A DNA stretch of 5,995 nucleotides from an uncultured Clostridium sp. (GTDB lineage: Bacteria > Bacillota > Clostridia > TANB77 > CAG-508), in NCBI GenBank assembly GCA_947057505.1, contig CAMSEM010000078.1, positions 1-5,995 on the forward strand. Reading direction: 5' to 3'. The position numbers and the translations under genes are program-made. The notes below the pieces were generated by a model, which worked only from the letters and a program-made list of their open reading frames with translations, was not told the DNA's origin and did no database searches. Position 1 is the first letter of the stretch, and the number at the start of each line of letters is the position of its first letter. Shown piece by piece: positions 1 through 5,995 of this stretch.

Positions 1-1
1 A

Positions 2-169
2 ACAAAAGATTACTATCATGAAGGGATGAGATTACTTTTTCATGATGGGGAAAATATGGAAAATTATTTGCAGGTTTTAGAAGAGTATAAAACAGCTATT
101 ATGACTCGTAAGGATAGGATTCAAAAGTTATACCAGGAAATTAAGATTATAAAGAAATTAAGGGTGTAA
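2..169 (+). CDS. C-terminal end of an unidentified protein (5' end outside the window)
   Basis: An open frame enters from the left edge and ends at TAA (167-169), leaving 55 residues. The tail is rich in Glu, Lys, Tyr and Ile and reads as one amphipathic helix, roughly from MENYLQVLEEYKTAIM to the terminal IIKKLRV. This suggests a coiled-coil or helical C-terminus. Such tails occur in MerR-type regulators among others, but no DNA-binding or catalytic motif is visible here, so I do not assign a family. The gene converges on the minus-strand operon, and the hairpin at 221-262 lies about 50 nt after its stop and can serve as its terminator. The frame is supported by being open to the edge, by A/T-ending codon use like the rest of the window, and by the well-placed terminator. 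Confidence 0.6.
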   Translation, partial: TKDYYHEGMRLLFHDGENMENYLQVLEEYKTAIMTRKDRIQKLYQEIKIIKKLRV

Positions 170-180
170 TTTCGCAATTC

Positions 181-200
181 TCTTAATTACTATATTAAGA
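181..200. repeat. short 7-bp inverted repeat after the left-edge gene
   Basis: TCTTAAT (181-187) and ATTAAGA (194-200) are perfect complements around a 6-nt loop. The stem is nearly all A/T and has no T-tract after it, so it is unlikely to terminate by itself. It could be a 3'-end mRNA hairpin or chance in AT-rich DNA. Confidence 0.3.
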
Positions 201-220
201 AATAACATTTTCTATAAAAT

Positions 221-262
221 AAAAAATAAATATCAATTTTTATTTTGATATTTATTTTTTTT
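221..262. terminator. bidirectional intrinsic terminator between convergent genes
   Basis: A perfect 16-bp inverted repeat (221-236 with 245-260) surrounds an 8-nt loop. Because the stem begins with A6 and ends in T6 followed by two more T, each strand reads as a hairpin running into a U-tract. It sits about 50 nt past the stop of the plus-strand gene ending at 169 and 25 nt past the stop of the minus-strand decarboxylase (287), which is the expected place for a shared terminator. The stem has only two G/C pairs, so its thermodynamic strength is low and termination may be leaky. Confidence 0.75.
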
Positions 263-286
263 AATATTAAATCTTTAATCTATATT

Positions 287-1972
287 CTACTTTTTCTCCT
301 TATATACCATATTATCATTTATCGTATCTAGTTTTTCATAATCTATATAATTTAATTTATCTTCATAGTCTTCTATCGTATTAACTATATCTTTTACTAA
401 TTTTACAACTTCATTTTCATTTAAAAATACAGACATTGGATATGCTTTTAATGCTCCTAATTTTATATTTGTATTTGGAATTTTATAACTTCTAGATGCT
501 GTAAATGTAAATGAAATCTCTCCATTTTTTCCTTTCTCTAATATATATTTGGCATAATTTACATTATATTCTTTTATTTTTTGTATTGCTTCTGCTCCTA
601 AATTTAATATTTGACTCAAACTTAAATTTTTGTATTCTTTTGGCTTTAAAATAAATAAGGTAGTTAACCATTGTGCATTCTCATTTATAATACAAACATT
701 TTCATTTTGCTTTAATATATTTCTAAATCTTTCTGTTGATTTAAACATATTAGCTATAATCTGCTGAAATCCACTTATTCCTAGAGATTTCAACGTGGTT
801 AATGCCATAATTGGTCCACTAGATGGTCTTGTTAATTCTAATGTTGTTTCATACGGATTATACTTTCCATACTGCAACTCTTCTAATGGTATTTCTTTTA
901 TTTCTCCAAGATTATAGAAGTCTTTTCTGTTTTTTACAATAAATAAACTTGATGTATAAGGACAAAAACCTGTTTTATGAAAATCTATTCCAAGTGAATC
1001 TGCATATTTAAATTCTTGTACTTTTTGACTCAAGGATTGTATTTTTTCTAATTGTTCTTTTTCTATACCCAACGAATTGTTGGTATAATCGTAGTCATTA
1101 AAAAATAAATATACCCATCCTAATACAGAATCAACATGAATATGAGGAGTATAATTTAATTTATATTTATTAACAATTTTTTGATTCATCTTGAAAATTT
1201 CTCTAATTGGATCAATTGTAAGTTCATTGGTGCTTCCTCCATTTAAATTAAATCCTAAAAATATTTTTCCTTGTTCGATATTATTACATATTATCTTCTC
1301 GGTTTCTTGTACATTTATTCTTCCATCTACATTGCACTTGACGTCTATGCAACTATTTTTTCCAATCCCTAACCAATTACAAACCTCATAATGGCAAGGA
1401 TGTCCATTTTCACTTGTTATCATAAAATATTTATTTCTTTCACATCCCAATTCTTTTGTTTCTGGGCATGCCTTTGCTAGTGAAATTTTTGTTGCATATA
1501 AATTAGTGCCTTTTCCGCCAAATGTAAATACTCCTAAGCTTTGTTTCCAATCCCATTTTACTAAATCAGCAATGTATTTTGAAACTTCTAATTCTGCTGT
1601 GATTAACAATCCTGCGTATGTATCTTGTGCTAAATTTGGATTGTAAAGTTCTGAAAAGCTCATGCTTGCCATTGAAACTAAATTCACTGGTGGTATTACA
1701 TTAATCATTGTGCCTGGATTATTCCAATTTGGCAAATTTTGATATAATGGCGATATATATTCAAAAACTTCTTCAGCTGTTAATGGATTATAATTTAGCG
1801 TACGACCTGTTAAATATTCTTTATAATTAAATTTATGTTCTCCCTTAAAAAATGGCTTTCCAAAATTATAATATTTACTTACTTTATTATCTAGTATAGA
1901 AATATATTGATTTAATATTTTTACGTTTGTGTGCTTATAATCTCCAAAGTATTGATTTAAATCGATGTTCAT
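287..1972 (-). CDS. group II pyridoxal-phosphate-dependent amino acid decarboxylase
   Basis: This 561-residue protein has the fold-type I PLP decarboxylase layout (glutamate / aromatic amino acid / diaminobutyrate decarboxylase group, Pfam pyridoxal_deC). Visible landmarks are the cofactor-phosphate loop FTFGGKGTNLYA (149-160), the HPCHY segment whose His194 should stack on the PLP ring, HVDSVLGW with Asp281 that should pair with the pyridine nitrogen, and DFHKTG with Lys333 as the Schiff-base lysine. TRPSSGP (381-387) follows in the C-terminal half. No signal peptide is present, so it should be cytosolic. It would release CO2 from an amino acid to give an amine; the substrate cannot be told from sequence. 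The ATG at 1972 overlaps the upstream stop as ATGA and has AAGGGG 8 nt before it, indicating translational coupling. It is the last gene of the operon. Family confidence is high, substrate unknown. Confidence 0.93.
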   Translation of the reverse strand: MNIDLNQYFGDYKHTNVKILNQYISILDNKVSKYYNFGKPFFKGEHKFNYKEYLTGRTLNYNPLTAEEVFEYISPLYQNLPNWNNPGTMINVIPPVNLVSMASMSFSELYNPNLAQDTYAGLLITAELEVSKYIADLVKWDWKQSLGVFTFGGKGTNLYATKISLAKACPETKELGCERNKYFMITSENGHPCHYEVCNWLGIGKNSCIDVKCNVDGRINVQETEKIICNNIEQGKIFLGFNLNGGSTNELTIDPIREIFKMNQKIVNKYKLNYTPHIHVDSVLGWVYLFFNDYDYTNNSLGIEKEQLEKIQSLSQKVQEFKYADSLGIDFHKTGFCPYTSSLFIVKNRKDFYNLGEIKEIPLEELQYGKYNPYETTLELTRPSSGPIMALTTLKSLGISGFQQIIANMFKSTERFRNILKQNENVCIINENAQWLTTLFILKPKEYKNLSLSQILNLGAEAIQKIKEYNVNYAKYILEKGKNGEISFTFTASRSYKIPNTNIKLGALKAYPMSVFLNENEVVKLVKDIVNTIEDYEDKLNYIDYEKLDTINDNMVYKEKK

Positions 1973-3108
1973 ATATTTTGCCCCTTTTTTTCAATTACTA
2001 TTAATGGCACTTCCATTTCATCTTTTGTAATTCCTGCATGATCTGCAATTAATCTTTTAAATTTTTTTCCATCCACTGTATATCTAATTGCTTTATTAGA
2101 CTTACTAATTGCAATAAAATCTCCTAAGTATTCATCTATTTTATAGTGTTTTTTTCCTTTACCTAACAATTTCTGTTTCAAAAATTGTTGTTTGGTAAGT
2201 AATAAAAAGTTTTCTTGAAATATCTGTTCAAATTTTTCTTGAAAACATTTCTTTTTACCTTCTTTTATAAAGAATGTGACAAACCTAGTTTCTATTGATG
2301 GTGGCATTTTCAAACAATCTACAATTTCCTGATATTCATTAATATAAATTTCTTCTACATCAACTGCGCCATGATCTGCGGATATAATAATTAATGTATT
2401 TTCTAGTTTATTTGCTAGTTCTTTTATATTTTTATCTATATTTTCTAAGACTTCTTTGGTTTCTTTTGAGTTCACACCATTGTGATGAATAGTATGATCT
2501 GGTTCATTCCAATAAGCAGATACTAAATTACATTTATTTTTATTGTTACATGCATGATATATATTATTGCACAATTCTTCTATATTTTTGGCTCCATTTG
2601 GTACAAAACTTGGAAATATTTTATGATAAACTACATTTTGATTTTTGCGTACAATTTTTGAATATATAGTTTCATATTTCAAAATACTTTCTCCTATATC
2701 TGGAATATCTAGTTTTTTTCCTGTATAAAATTCTTTAGAAGTAAAAATCTCTATAATATTATTGTATTCTTTAAAATATGGCATCCAACCTATCCATCCA
2801 TTTTCTAAAGGAGACTTTCCTGAATGAAATGCTGTCGTTGCTGCTACTGTCGTACTTGGAAAAACTGTAGTAATATTAGTTTTTAAGTTTTTTCTCAAAA
2901 AGCTATGTTCCTCTAAATTATTTTCTAAAATACTCATTCCTAAACAATCTAATATTAGAAATACTATATTTTGATAATCTTTTTTTAAGTATTCGTCTAA
3001 TTCTGTTAATGTAGGATACTCTACATCAACATTAAATTTATTTAAAATTGAAGAACTTATTGATAAAATACTTCTATTATAATTAGGATATTGTATATTA
3101 TAATTCAT
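1969..3108 (-). CDS. alkaline phosphatase superfamily phosphodiesterase/phosphatase (type I phosphodiesterase/nucleotide pyrophosphatase family)
   Basis: This 379-residue protein carries the complete two-metal site of the alkaline phosphatase superfamily. Asp54 lies in LILDCLG, a Thr nucleophile lies in VFPSTTVAATTAF (Thr87 by alignment with the family pattern, Thr86 possible), Asp204 and His208 lie in EPDHTIHH, Asp245-His246 in SADHGAV, and His357 in IADHAG. The phrase SGKSPLENGWIGW after the nucleophile matches the TG..P..HG..G stretch of PF01663 proteins. It should hydrolyse a phosphomonoester, phosphodiester or pyrophosphate. There is no signal peptide or membrane segment, so it probably acts in the cytosol, unlike secreted alkaline phosphatases. 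ATG 3108 has AGGAG 6 nt upstream. It is the middle gene of the operon, 66 nt after the nucleotidyltransferase stop and overlapping the decarboxylase by 4 nt. The substrate is unknown. Confidence 0.9.
   Translation of the reverse strand: MNYNIQYPNYNRSILSISSSILNKFNVDVEYPTLTELDEYLKKDYQNIVFLILDCLGMSILENNLEEHSFLRKNLKTNITTVFPSTTVAATTAFHSGKSPLENGWIGWMPYFKEYNNIIEIFTSKEFYTGKKLDIPDIGESILKYETIYSKIVRKNQNVVYHKIFPSFVPNGAKNIEELCNNIYHACNNKNKCNLVSAYWNEPDHTIHHNGVNSKETKEVLENIDKNIKELANKLENTLIIISADHGAVDVEEIYINEYQEIVDCLKMPPSIETRFVTFFIKEGKKKCFQEKFEQIFQENFLLLTKQQFLKQKLLGKGKKHYKIDEYLGDFIAISKSNKAIRYTVDGKKFKRLIADHAGITKDEMEVPLIVIEKKGQNI
1981..1986 (-). promoter_or_regulatory. ribosome binding site of the decarboxylase inside the preceding gene
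   Basis: On the minus strand AAGGGG lies 8 nt before the ATG at 1972, within the last codons of the phosphodiesterase gene. Together with the ATGA stop/start overlap it supports this start and suggests reinitiation or coupled translation. Confidence 0.7.
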
Positions 3109-3114
3109 AGTTTA

Positions 3115-3119
3115 CTCCT
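3115..3119 (-). promoter_or_regulatory. ribosome binding site of the phosphodiesterase gene
   Basis: AGGAG on the minus strand sits 6 nt before ATG 3108. It fixes the start despite several other in-frame candidates being absent nearby. Confidence 0.7.
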
Positions 3120-3138
3120 ATTTATATTATTTTGAATA

Positions 3139-3167
3139 ATCAAAGTGTAGAAATTCTACACTTTGAT
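3139..3167 (-). repeat. 14-bp perfect inverted repeat between the first two operon genes
   Basis: Positions 3139-3152 and 3154-3167 are exact reverse complements. In RNA this gives about a 12-bp stem (including GTGTAG / CTACAC) with a five-base loop AAATT or its complement. It begins 8 nt after the nucleotidyltransferase stop on the minus strand and ends about 20 nt before the next ribosome binding site. What follows on the minus strand is TATTCAAAATAA rather than a T-run, so it is not a convincing terminator. An mRNA processing or stabilising hairpin, or a weak attenuator that lowers expression of the two downstream genes, fits better. A protein-binding palindrome is also possible. Confidence 0.65.
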
Positions 3168-3174
3168 ATTAGGC

Positions 3175-3990
3175 TTAACACTTTTTATACTTATCTAAAT
3201 AATTATTTGCAACTTGTAAATAATTTGAGGCTAATTTAAATAAGTCTTTATCTCCAACAAATAAAAGCTTTTTTATTTCTTCTTGTGGTAGATTTAAAAT
3301 TTTTGCTAATTGATAGTATAAATGTTTTTGCAAATTAACAGGATACTGTCTTTTCCATATGAATAACGACTTAAGAAAATACATTCTTGCTTTATAAATG
3401 TGGTCTAATATGTCAAAATTTTTTTGCTCAATTAATACTTCTATTCTTTTATGATATTTTTCTATTCTTGGAATTAGCATGTTTAATCTTATTTTTCTTA
3501 ATTCTTCGCCATAAAATGGGAAAAACTTACTCTGTACTAATTCCTTTTGAGGTATTTCACCTATTAATGGAATTCCATGTTGATAAAATGCCCCTAAAAA
3601 TATATCAACTGAATCATGAGCTACAGTTTCTTCCATGTTATTACTGTTAGGCAACTCTGGTGCCATAATAGTTACATCTATTGGTATTTGTGGATGATTA
3701 ATATAAAATTCAATTCGATTTGCAATGTAATCTACTACTATAGAAGGCTTTTTATCTATAAAATCTTCATTGCTGCTTTTTACTATATAATCCACAATGT
3801 CTTTATATTCCATTGTATACATTTGTGGTGTAAAAACACAAATATCTATATCTGACACTCCTGGTATAAATCCTTCTTCATAAGTAGAAGAACCATAAAT
3901 TTGTGCTGAAACAATATCTAACTCTTTTAAATTTTGTAACAAATACCGTTTCATGTAATTTAATGCTGCTTCATATTCAATAAGCCTCAT
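3175..3990 (-). CDS. DNA polymerase beta-type nucleotidyltransferase with helical C-terminal domain
   Basis: The 271-residue protein begins with a minimal nucleotidyltransferase domain. Gly33-Ser34 in IYGSSTYEEG is followed by SDIDI with Asp47 and Asp49 as the metal-binding pair, and Asp105 in PIDVTIM is the likely third carboxylate. This arrangement is that of the NTP_transf_2 group, which includes aminoglycoside adenylyltransferases and MNT-type enzymes. From about residue 120 the protein is alpha-helical (GIPLIGE near 139-145, helices at 165-190, 195-213 and 219-270), like the substrate-binding helical domains of aminoglycoside nucleotidyltransferases or HEPN-like bundles; no RNase-type HEPN motif is seen. 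It should transfer a nucleotidyl group from an NTP to an unknown acceptor. ATG 3990 has AGGAG 9 nt upstream. It is the first gene of the operon. Arg14 is encoded by CGG, the only in-frame CGG codon of the three minus-strand genes. Confidence 0.88.
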   Translation of the reverse strand: MRLIEYEAALNYMKRYLLQNLKELDIVSAQIYGSSTYEEGFIPGVSDIDICVFTPQMYTMEYKDIVDYIVKSSNEDFIDKKPSIVVDYIANRIEFYINHPQIPIDVTIMAPELPNSNNMEETVAHDSVDIFLGAFYQHGIPLIGEIPQKELVQSKFFPFYGEELRKIRLNMLIPRIEKYHKRIEVLIEQKNFDILDHIYKARMYFLKSLFIWKRQYPVNLQKHLYYQLAKILNLPQEEIKKLLFVGDKDLFKLASNYLQVANNYLDKYKKC

Positions 3991-3999
3991 TAGAAATCT

Positions 4000-4004
4000 C
4001 TCCT
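4000..4004 (-). promoter_or_regulatory. ribosome binding site of the nucleotidyltransferase gene
   Basis: AGGAG, inside a longer purine run on the minus strand, precedes ATG 3990 by 9 nt and supports that start over the upstream ATG at 4042. Confidence 0.7.
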
Positions 4005-4063
4005 CTCTTTTTTCATTTGTTTGATAAGCCTTTTTGCCTCATTATGTAATATTTACACTTACT

Positions 4064-4092
4064 AATATATCACCTTTTCTTCTTTATGTCAA
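4064..4092 (-). promoter_or_regulatory. strong sigma-A-type promoter of the three-gene operon
   Basis: On the minus strand a perfect TTGACA -35 box (4092-4087) is followed after exactly 17 nt by TATATT (4069-4064), and TG one base before the -10 box makes it an extended -10. Transcription should start near 4057, leaving a leader of about 67 nt before ATG 3990. No operator palindrome is evident over the core elements, which suggests fairly constitutive expression, although regulation by a protein bound elsewhere cannot be excluded. Confidence 0.75.
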
Positions 4093-4182
4093 TTTGTTTT
4101 TTGTTACTAGATGTTATTTCTAATAATTATTATTGCTAAATATATTGAAAGCAGTATCTTGTAACATTTTATGAACTTTTTA

Positions 4183-4211
4183 TTGCTTTTTATTCTAGCT
4201 TGTAATAAAAT
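4183..4211 (+). promoter_or_regulatory. candidate promoter of the penicillin-binding protein gene
   Basis: TTGCTT (4183-4188) and TAAAAT (4206-4211) are spaced by 17 nt, which predicts a start near 4218 and a leader of about 36 nt. The -35 box matches the consensus in only three or four positions. TATAAA at 4217-4222 is an alternative -10 without a good -35. Sporulation-type control cannot be judged. Confidence 0.4.
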
Positions 4212-4244
4212 ATTTGTATAAAATGTAATAAGTTATAGGTTTAC

Positions 4245-4249
4245 GGAGG
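4245..4249 (+). promoter_or_regulatory. ribosome binding site of the penicillin-binding protein gene
   Basis: GGAGG is followed by AAAA and then ATG 4254. The 4-nt spacing is short, but no other start nearby gives a better arrangement, and the basic N-terminus followed by a membrane anchor fits this start. Confidence 0.75.
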
Positions 4250-4253
4250 AAAA

Positions 4254-5995
4254 ATGAGACCAAAAAAAAGTAAAGATACTAAAATACCAAACATATCTAA
4301 AAAGTTAAGAATTACCATGCTTTCATTTTTTGGATTACTTTTTTTATTAATGATTAGGCTTGCTTTTTTGCAGTTTGTACAAGGAGCAGATTTAAAAGAG
4401 CGTATGTATTCTCAATTAATAAAAAGTGATTTAATTAGTCCTAAGCGTGGAACTATTTATGATGCTACCCGGCAAAGCTTTAGCTATTAGTGCACAGGTA
4501 GATACTGTTAGTATTAACCCTAATAGTATTGTAGTAAAAGAAAAAGGAAAAATAAGCACAGAGAAAACAACTGCTTTAAAAGAAAAGGTTGCTAAAACTT
4601 TTTCAGAAATTTTCTCTCTTGATTATGCAGAAACTTTAGAAAAGGTTTCTAAAGATACTTCTGCAGCTATTACAGTTGCTAGAAAAGTAGAAAAGGATAA
4701 GGTAGATAAATTAAGAGCTTGGATGAAAGAAGAAGATATTTATTCTGGTATTAATATTGATGAAGATACCAAAAGATATTATCCTTACGAAAATTTAGCT
4801 TCTTCCTTAATTGGTTTTTGTGGAGATGATAATAACGGCTTAGATGGTTTAGAACTTGCTTGGGATAGTGTTTTAACTGGTACCCCTGGCAAAATAGTTA
4901 CTGCTCAAAATGCAATACAGCAATCTATTCCAGATGAAAATCAAACTTATATACCTGCTGAAAATGGTAGTGATCTTACCTTAACACTAGATGCTAATAT
5001 TCAATCTATTGTAGAAAAATATTTAAAGCAAGCTTGTATTGAAAATAAATGTGGTAGAGGTCGGTAATGTTATTGCTATGGATCCTAAAACTGGTGATGT
5101 TTTGGCAATGGCTACTTATCCAGATTATAACTTAAATACACCTTTTGATATGCCAAGTTATATGGATGAAAAGGATTGGAAAAAATTAAATGCTGATGAA
5201 AGATATAATGTTTTAAATAAAGTATATCGAAATCGTGCTATTTCAGATACCTATGAACCAGGTTCCGTTTTTAAAATTATTACAGCTTCTATTGCAGTAG
5301 AAGAAAACTTAGCTACACCTGATACTAAAAGTGTGTATTCGTGTAAAGGGTATCAAATGGTTGCTGGCACTAAAATGAAATGTTCTGTTTATCCTTCTAA
5401 ACATGATAATCAAAGTTTAAGAGAAGCTTTAGCCAATTCTTGTAACCCTGCTTTTATACAGTTAGAACAGAAAATTGGTGCAACTACCTCTTACCGTTAC
5501 TATAATGCTTTTGGATTTTTTCAAAAAACTGGTATTGCAACTTCTGGAGAAAGTAATTATCCAATTTTTTGGAACTTAGAAAATGTAGGTCCTATAGAGC
5601 TTGCCACAATGTCATTTGGGCAAAGGTTTAAAATTACACCTCTTCAAATGATTACAGCAGTTGCTAGTATAGCAAATGATGGAATTTTAATGCAACCAAG
5701 AATTGTAAAGGAAATTAAAAATACAGATACTGGCGCTATTACCACTACCGAACCTACTCAAGTAAGACAAGTTATTTCTAAACAAACTGCAGATACTATG
5801 ATGAGTATGTTAGAAACTGTTGTAACAGATGGTACTGGAAAATATGCTAAAGTAAGTGGTTATTCTATTTCTGGAAAAACTGGTACTTCTGAACCAGACC
5901 CTGGTAACAAAGATGAAGGTTTTACTGCATCGTTTTTAGCAATTTCTCCTACTGAGAACCCAGAAATTGTACTGCTTGTTACCCTTTATGACCCA
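4254..5995 (+). CDS. class B penicillin-binding protein (SpoVD/PBP2/FtsI-like transpeptidase), interrupted by two single-base frameshifts and cut by the window edge
   Basis: This is a peptidoglycan DD-transpeptidase. It must be read in three frames: 4254 to about 4469, 4471 to about 5061, and 5063 to the right edge, joined by skipping one base twice. A basic N-terminus leads into a membrane anchor (about residues 19-42, ITMLSFFGLLFLLMIRLAFL), then the dimerisation domain with PKRGTIYD..GKALA, and from about residue 230 the transpeptidase domain. DPKTGDVLAMATYPDYN opens the latter. The catalytic motifs are EPGSVFK (Ser 5264-5266, Lys 5273-5275), SCN (5438-5446) and SGKTGT (KTG 5876-5884), all intact. 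About 580 codons are present and the C-terminus lies beyond 5995. The enzyme would sit outside the membrane and crosslink septal or spore cortex peptidoglycan; which paralogue it is cannot be decided. Intact catalytic sites argue against an old pseudogene. Without recoding, the longest translated pieces would be a 78-residue N-terminal fragment and fragments lacking an anchor. Confidence 0.9.
4467..4473 (+). other. first +1 frame change in the penicillin-binding protein gene (ACC-CGG-C)
   Basis: The starting frame reads GAT GCT ACC CGG CAA and reaches TAG at 4488-4490. Skipping one C of the CCC run (4468-4470) gives ACC GGC AAA, restoring the family phrase RGTIYD-AT-GKALAISAQVD. The base in excess could be any of the three C. 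A homopolymer-length error or mutation explains it, but so would +1 slippage with CGG waiting in the A site. Confidence 0.8.
5059..5067 (+). other. second +1 frame change in the penicillin-binding protein gene (GGT-CGG-TAA)
   Basis: The second frame reads TGT GGT AGA GGT CGG TAA and stops at 5065-5067. Dropping C5062 gives GGT GGT AAT GTT and joins smoothly to GGNVIAMDPKTGDVLAMA, the conserved start of the transpeptidase domain. This site is not a homopolymer. The zero-frame CGG is followed directly by the stop, and a purine run AGAGG (5056-5060) lies just before it. Confidence 0.8.

Larger units (their letters stand above)
3991..4253. other. divergent intergenic control region (263 bp)
   Basis: This very AT-rich gap separates the minus-strand operon from the plus-strand penicillin-binding protein gene. 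It contains the operon promoter, a weaker candidate promoter for the plus strand and both ribosome binding sites. A 10-bp palindrome AATAATTATT (4122-4131) lies between the two promoters, but its all-A/T composition makes it weak evidence for an operator. I see no riboswitch-like structure, tRNA or further gene. Confidence 0.6.

Noticed and set aside
1191..1391. Plus-strand open frame of 66 codons
   Set aside because: It lies antisense inside the decarboxylase, has no ribosome binding site or recognisable motif, and results from the low stop density opposite a conserved gene.
3139..3167. Insertion sequence end or attachment site
   Set aside because: The inverted repeat is a single compact hairpin with no transposase, target duplication or integrase in the window.
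3387..3855. Two overlapping plus-strand open frames (3387-3650 and 3616-3855)
   Set aside because: Both are antisense to the nucleotidyltransferase, have Phe/Tyr/Ile/Cys-rich compositions typical of shadow frames, and lack start signals.
4093..4182. Riboswitch or small RNA in the divergent gap
   Set aside because: The stretch is almost pure A/T with only a 10-bp A/T palindrome; no conserved aptamer-like pairing or G/C-containing stem was found.
4447..5067. Separate gene starting at ATG 4447
   Set aside because: The first nine residues are an out-of-frame reading of the true RGTIYD segment; from 4471 the protein continues the penicillin-binding protein. It lacks the membrane anchor and has no proper ribosome binding site.
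4254..5995. Ordinary decayed pseudogene
   Set aside because: All three catalytic motifs, the anchor and the domain-boundary motifs are intact and only two single-base changes disturb the frame, so long-term decay is unlikely. A recent double mutation or error remains possible.

Overview
The window is AT-rich DNA with strong purine-rich ribosome binding sites, U-tract terminators and consensus-like sigma-A promoters. Codon choice is strongly A/T-ending: arginine is mostly AGA/CGT and almost never CGG. With the class B penicillin-binding protein, this points to a low-GC Gram-positive bacterium, most likely a member of the Clostridia. That assignment is an inference from style, not from a marker gene.

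Layout, left to right: (1) the last 55 codons of an unidentified plus-strand gene (2-169); (2) a short AT-rich gap with a perfect 16-bp hairpin flanked by T-tracts on both strands, which can terminate the convergent genes on either side; (3) a three-gene minus-strand operon, in transcription order a DNA-polymerase-beta-type nucleotidyltransferase (3990 to 3175), a cytosolic alkaline-phosphatase-superfamily phosphodiesterase/phosphatase (3108 to 1969) and a group II PLP-dependent amino acid decarboxylase (1972 to 287). It is read from a very good promoter at 4064-4092 (TTGACA, 17 nt, extended -10). The last two genes overlap by 4 nt (ATGA); the first two are separated by 66 nt holding a 14-bp inverted repeat; (4) a 263-bp divergent control region; (5) a plus-strand class B penicillin-binding protein (SpoVD/PBP2/FtsI-like transpeptidase) from 4254 past the right edge.

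The three minus-strand genes keep their key catalytic residues. Together they look like an enzyme set acting on a small molecule: an amine made by decarboxylation, a nucleotidyl transfer, and a phosphoester hydrolysis. Substrate and product cannot be read from the sequence.

The most striking feature is in the penicillin-binding protein. Its reading frame is broken twice, each time by exactly one extra base, while all catalytic motifs (SxxK, SxN, KTG) and the surrounding protein are intact. Both breaks fall on a zero-frame CGG codon, and reading resumes in the +1 frame on a GGN glycine codon (ACC-CGG-C and GGT-CGG-T). CGG otherwise occurs in frame only once in the rest of the window (in the nucleotidyltransferase). 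This is either two sequencing/assembly errors (or real mutations) that happen to share a signature, or +1 recoding at a rare or poorly decoded CGG codon. Reads, homologues and a genome-wide scan would separate these.
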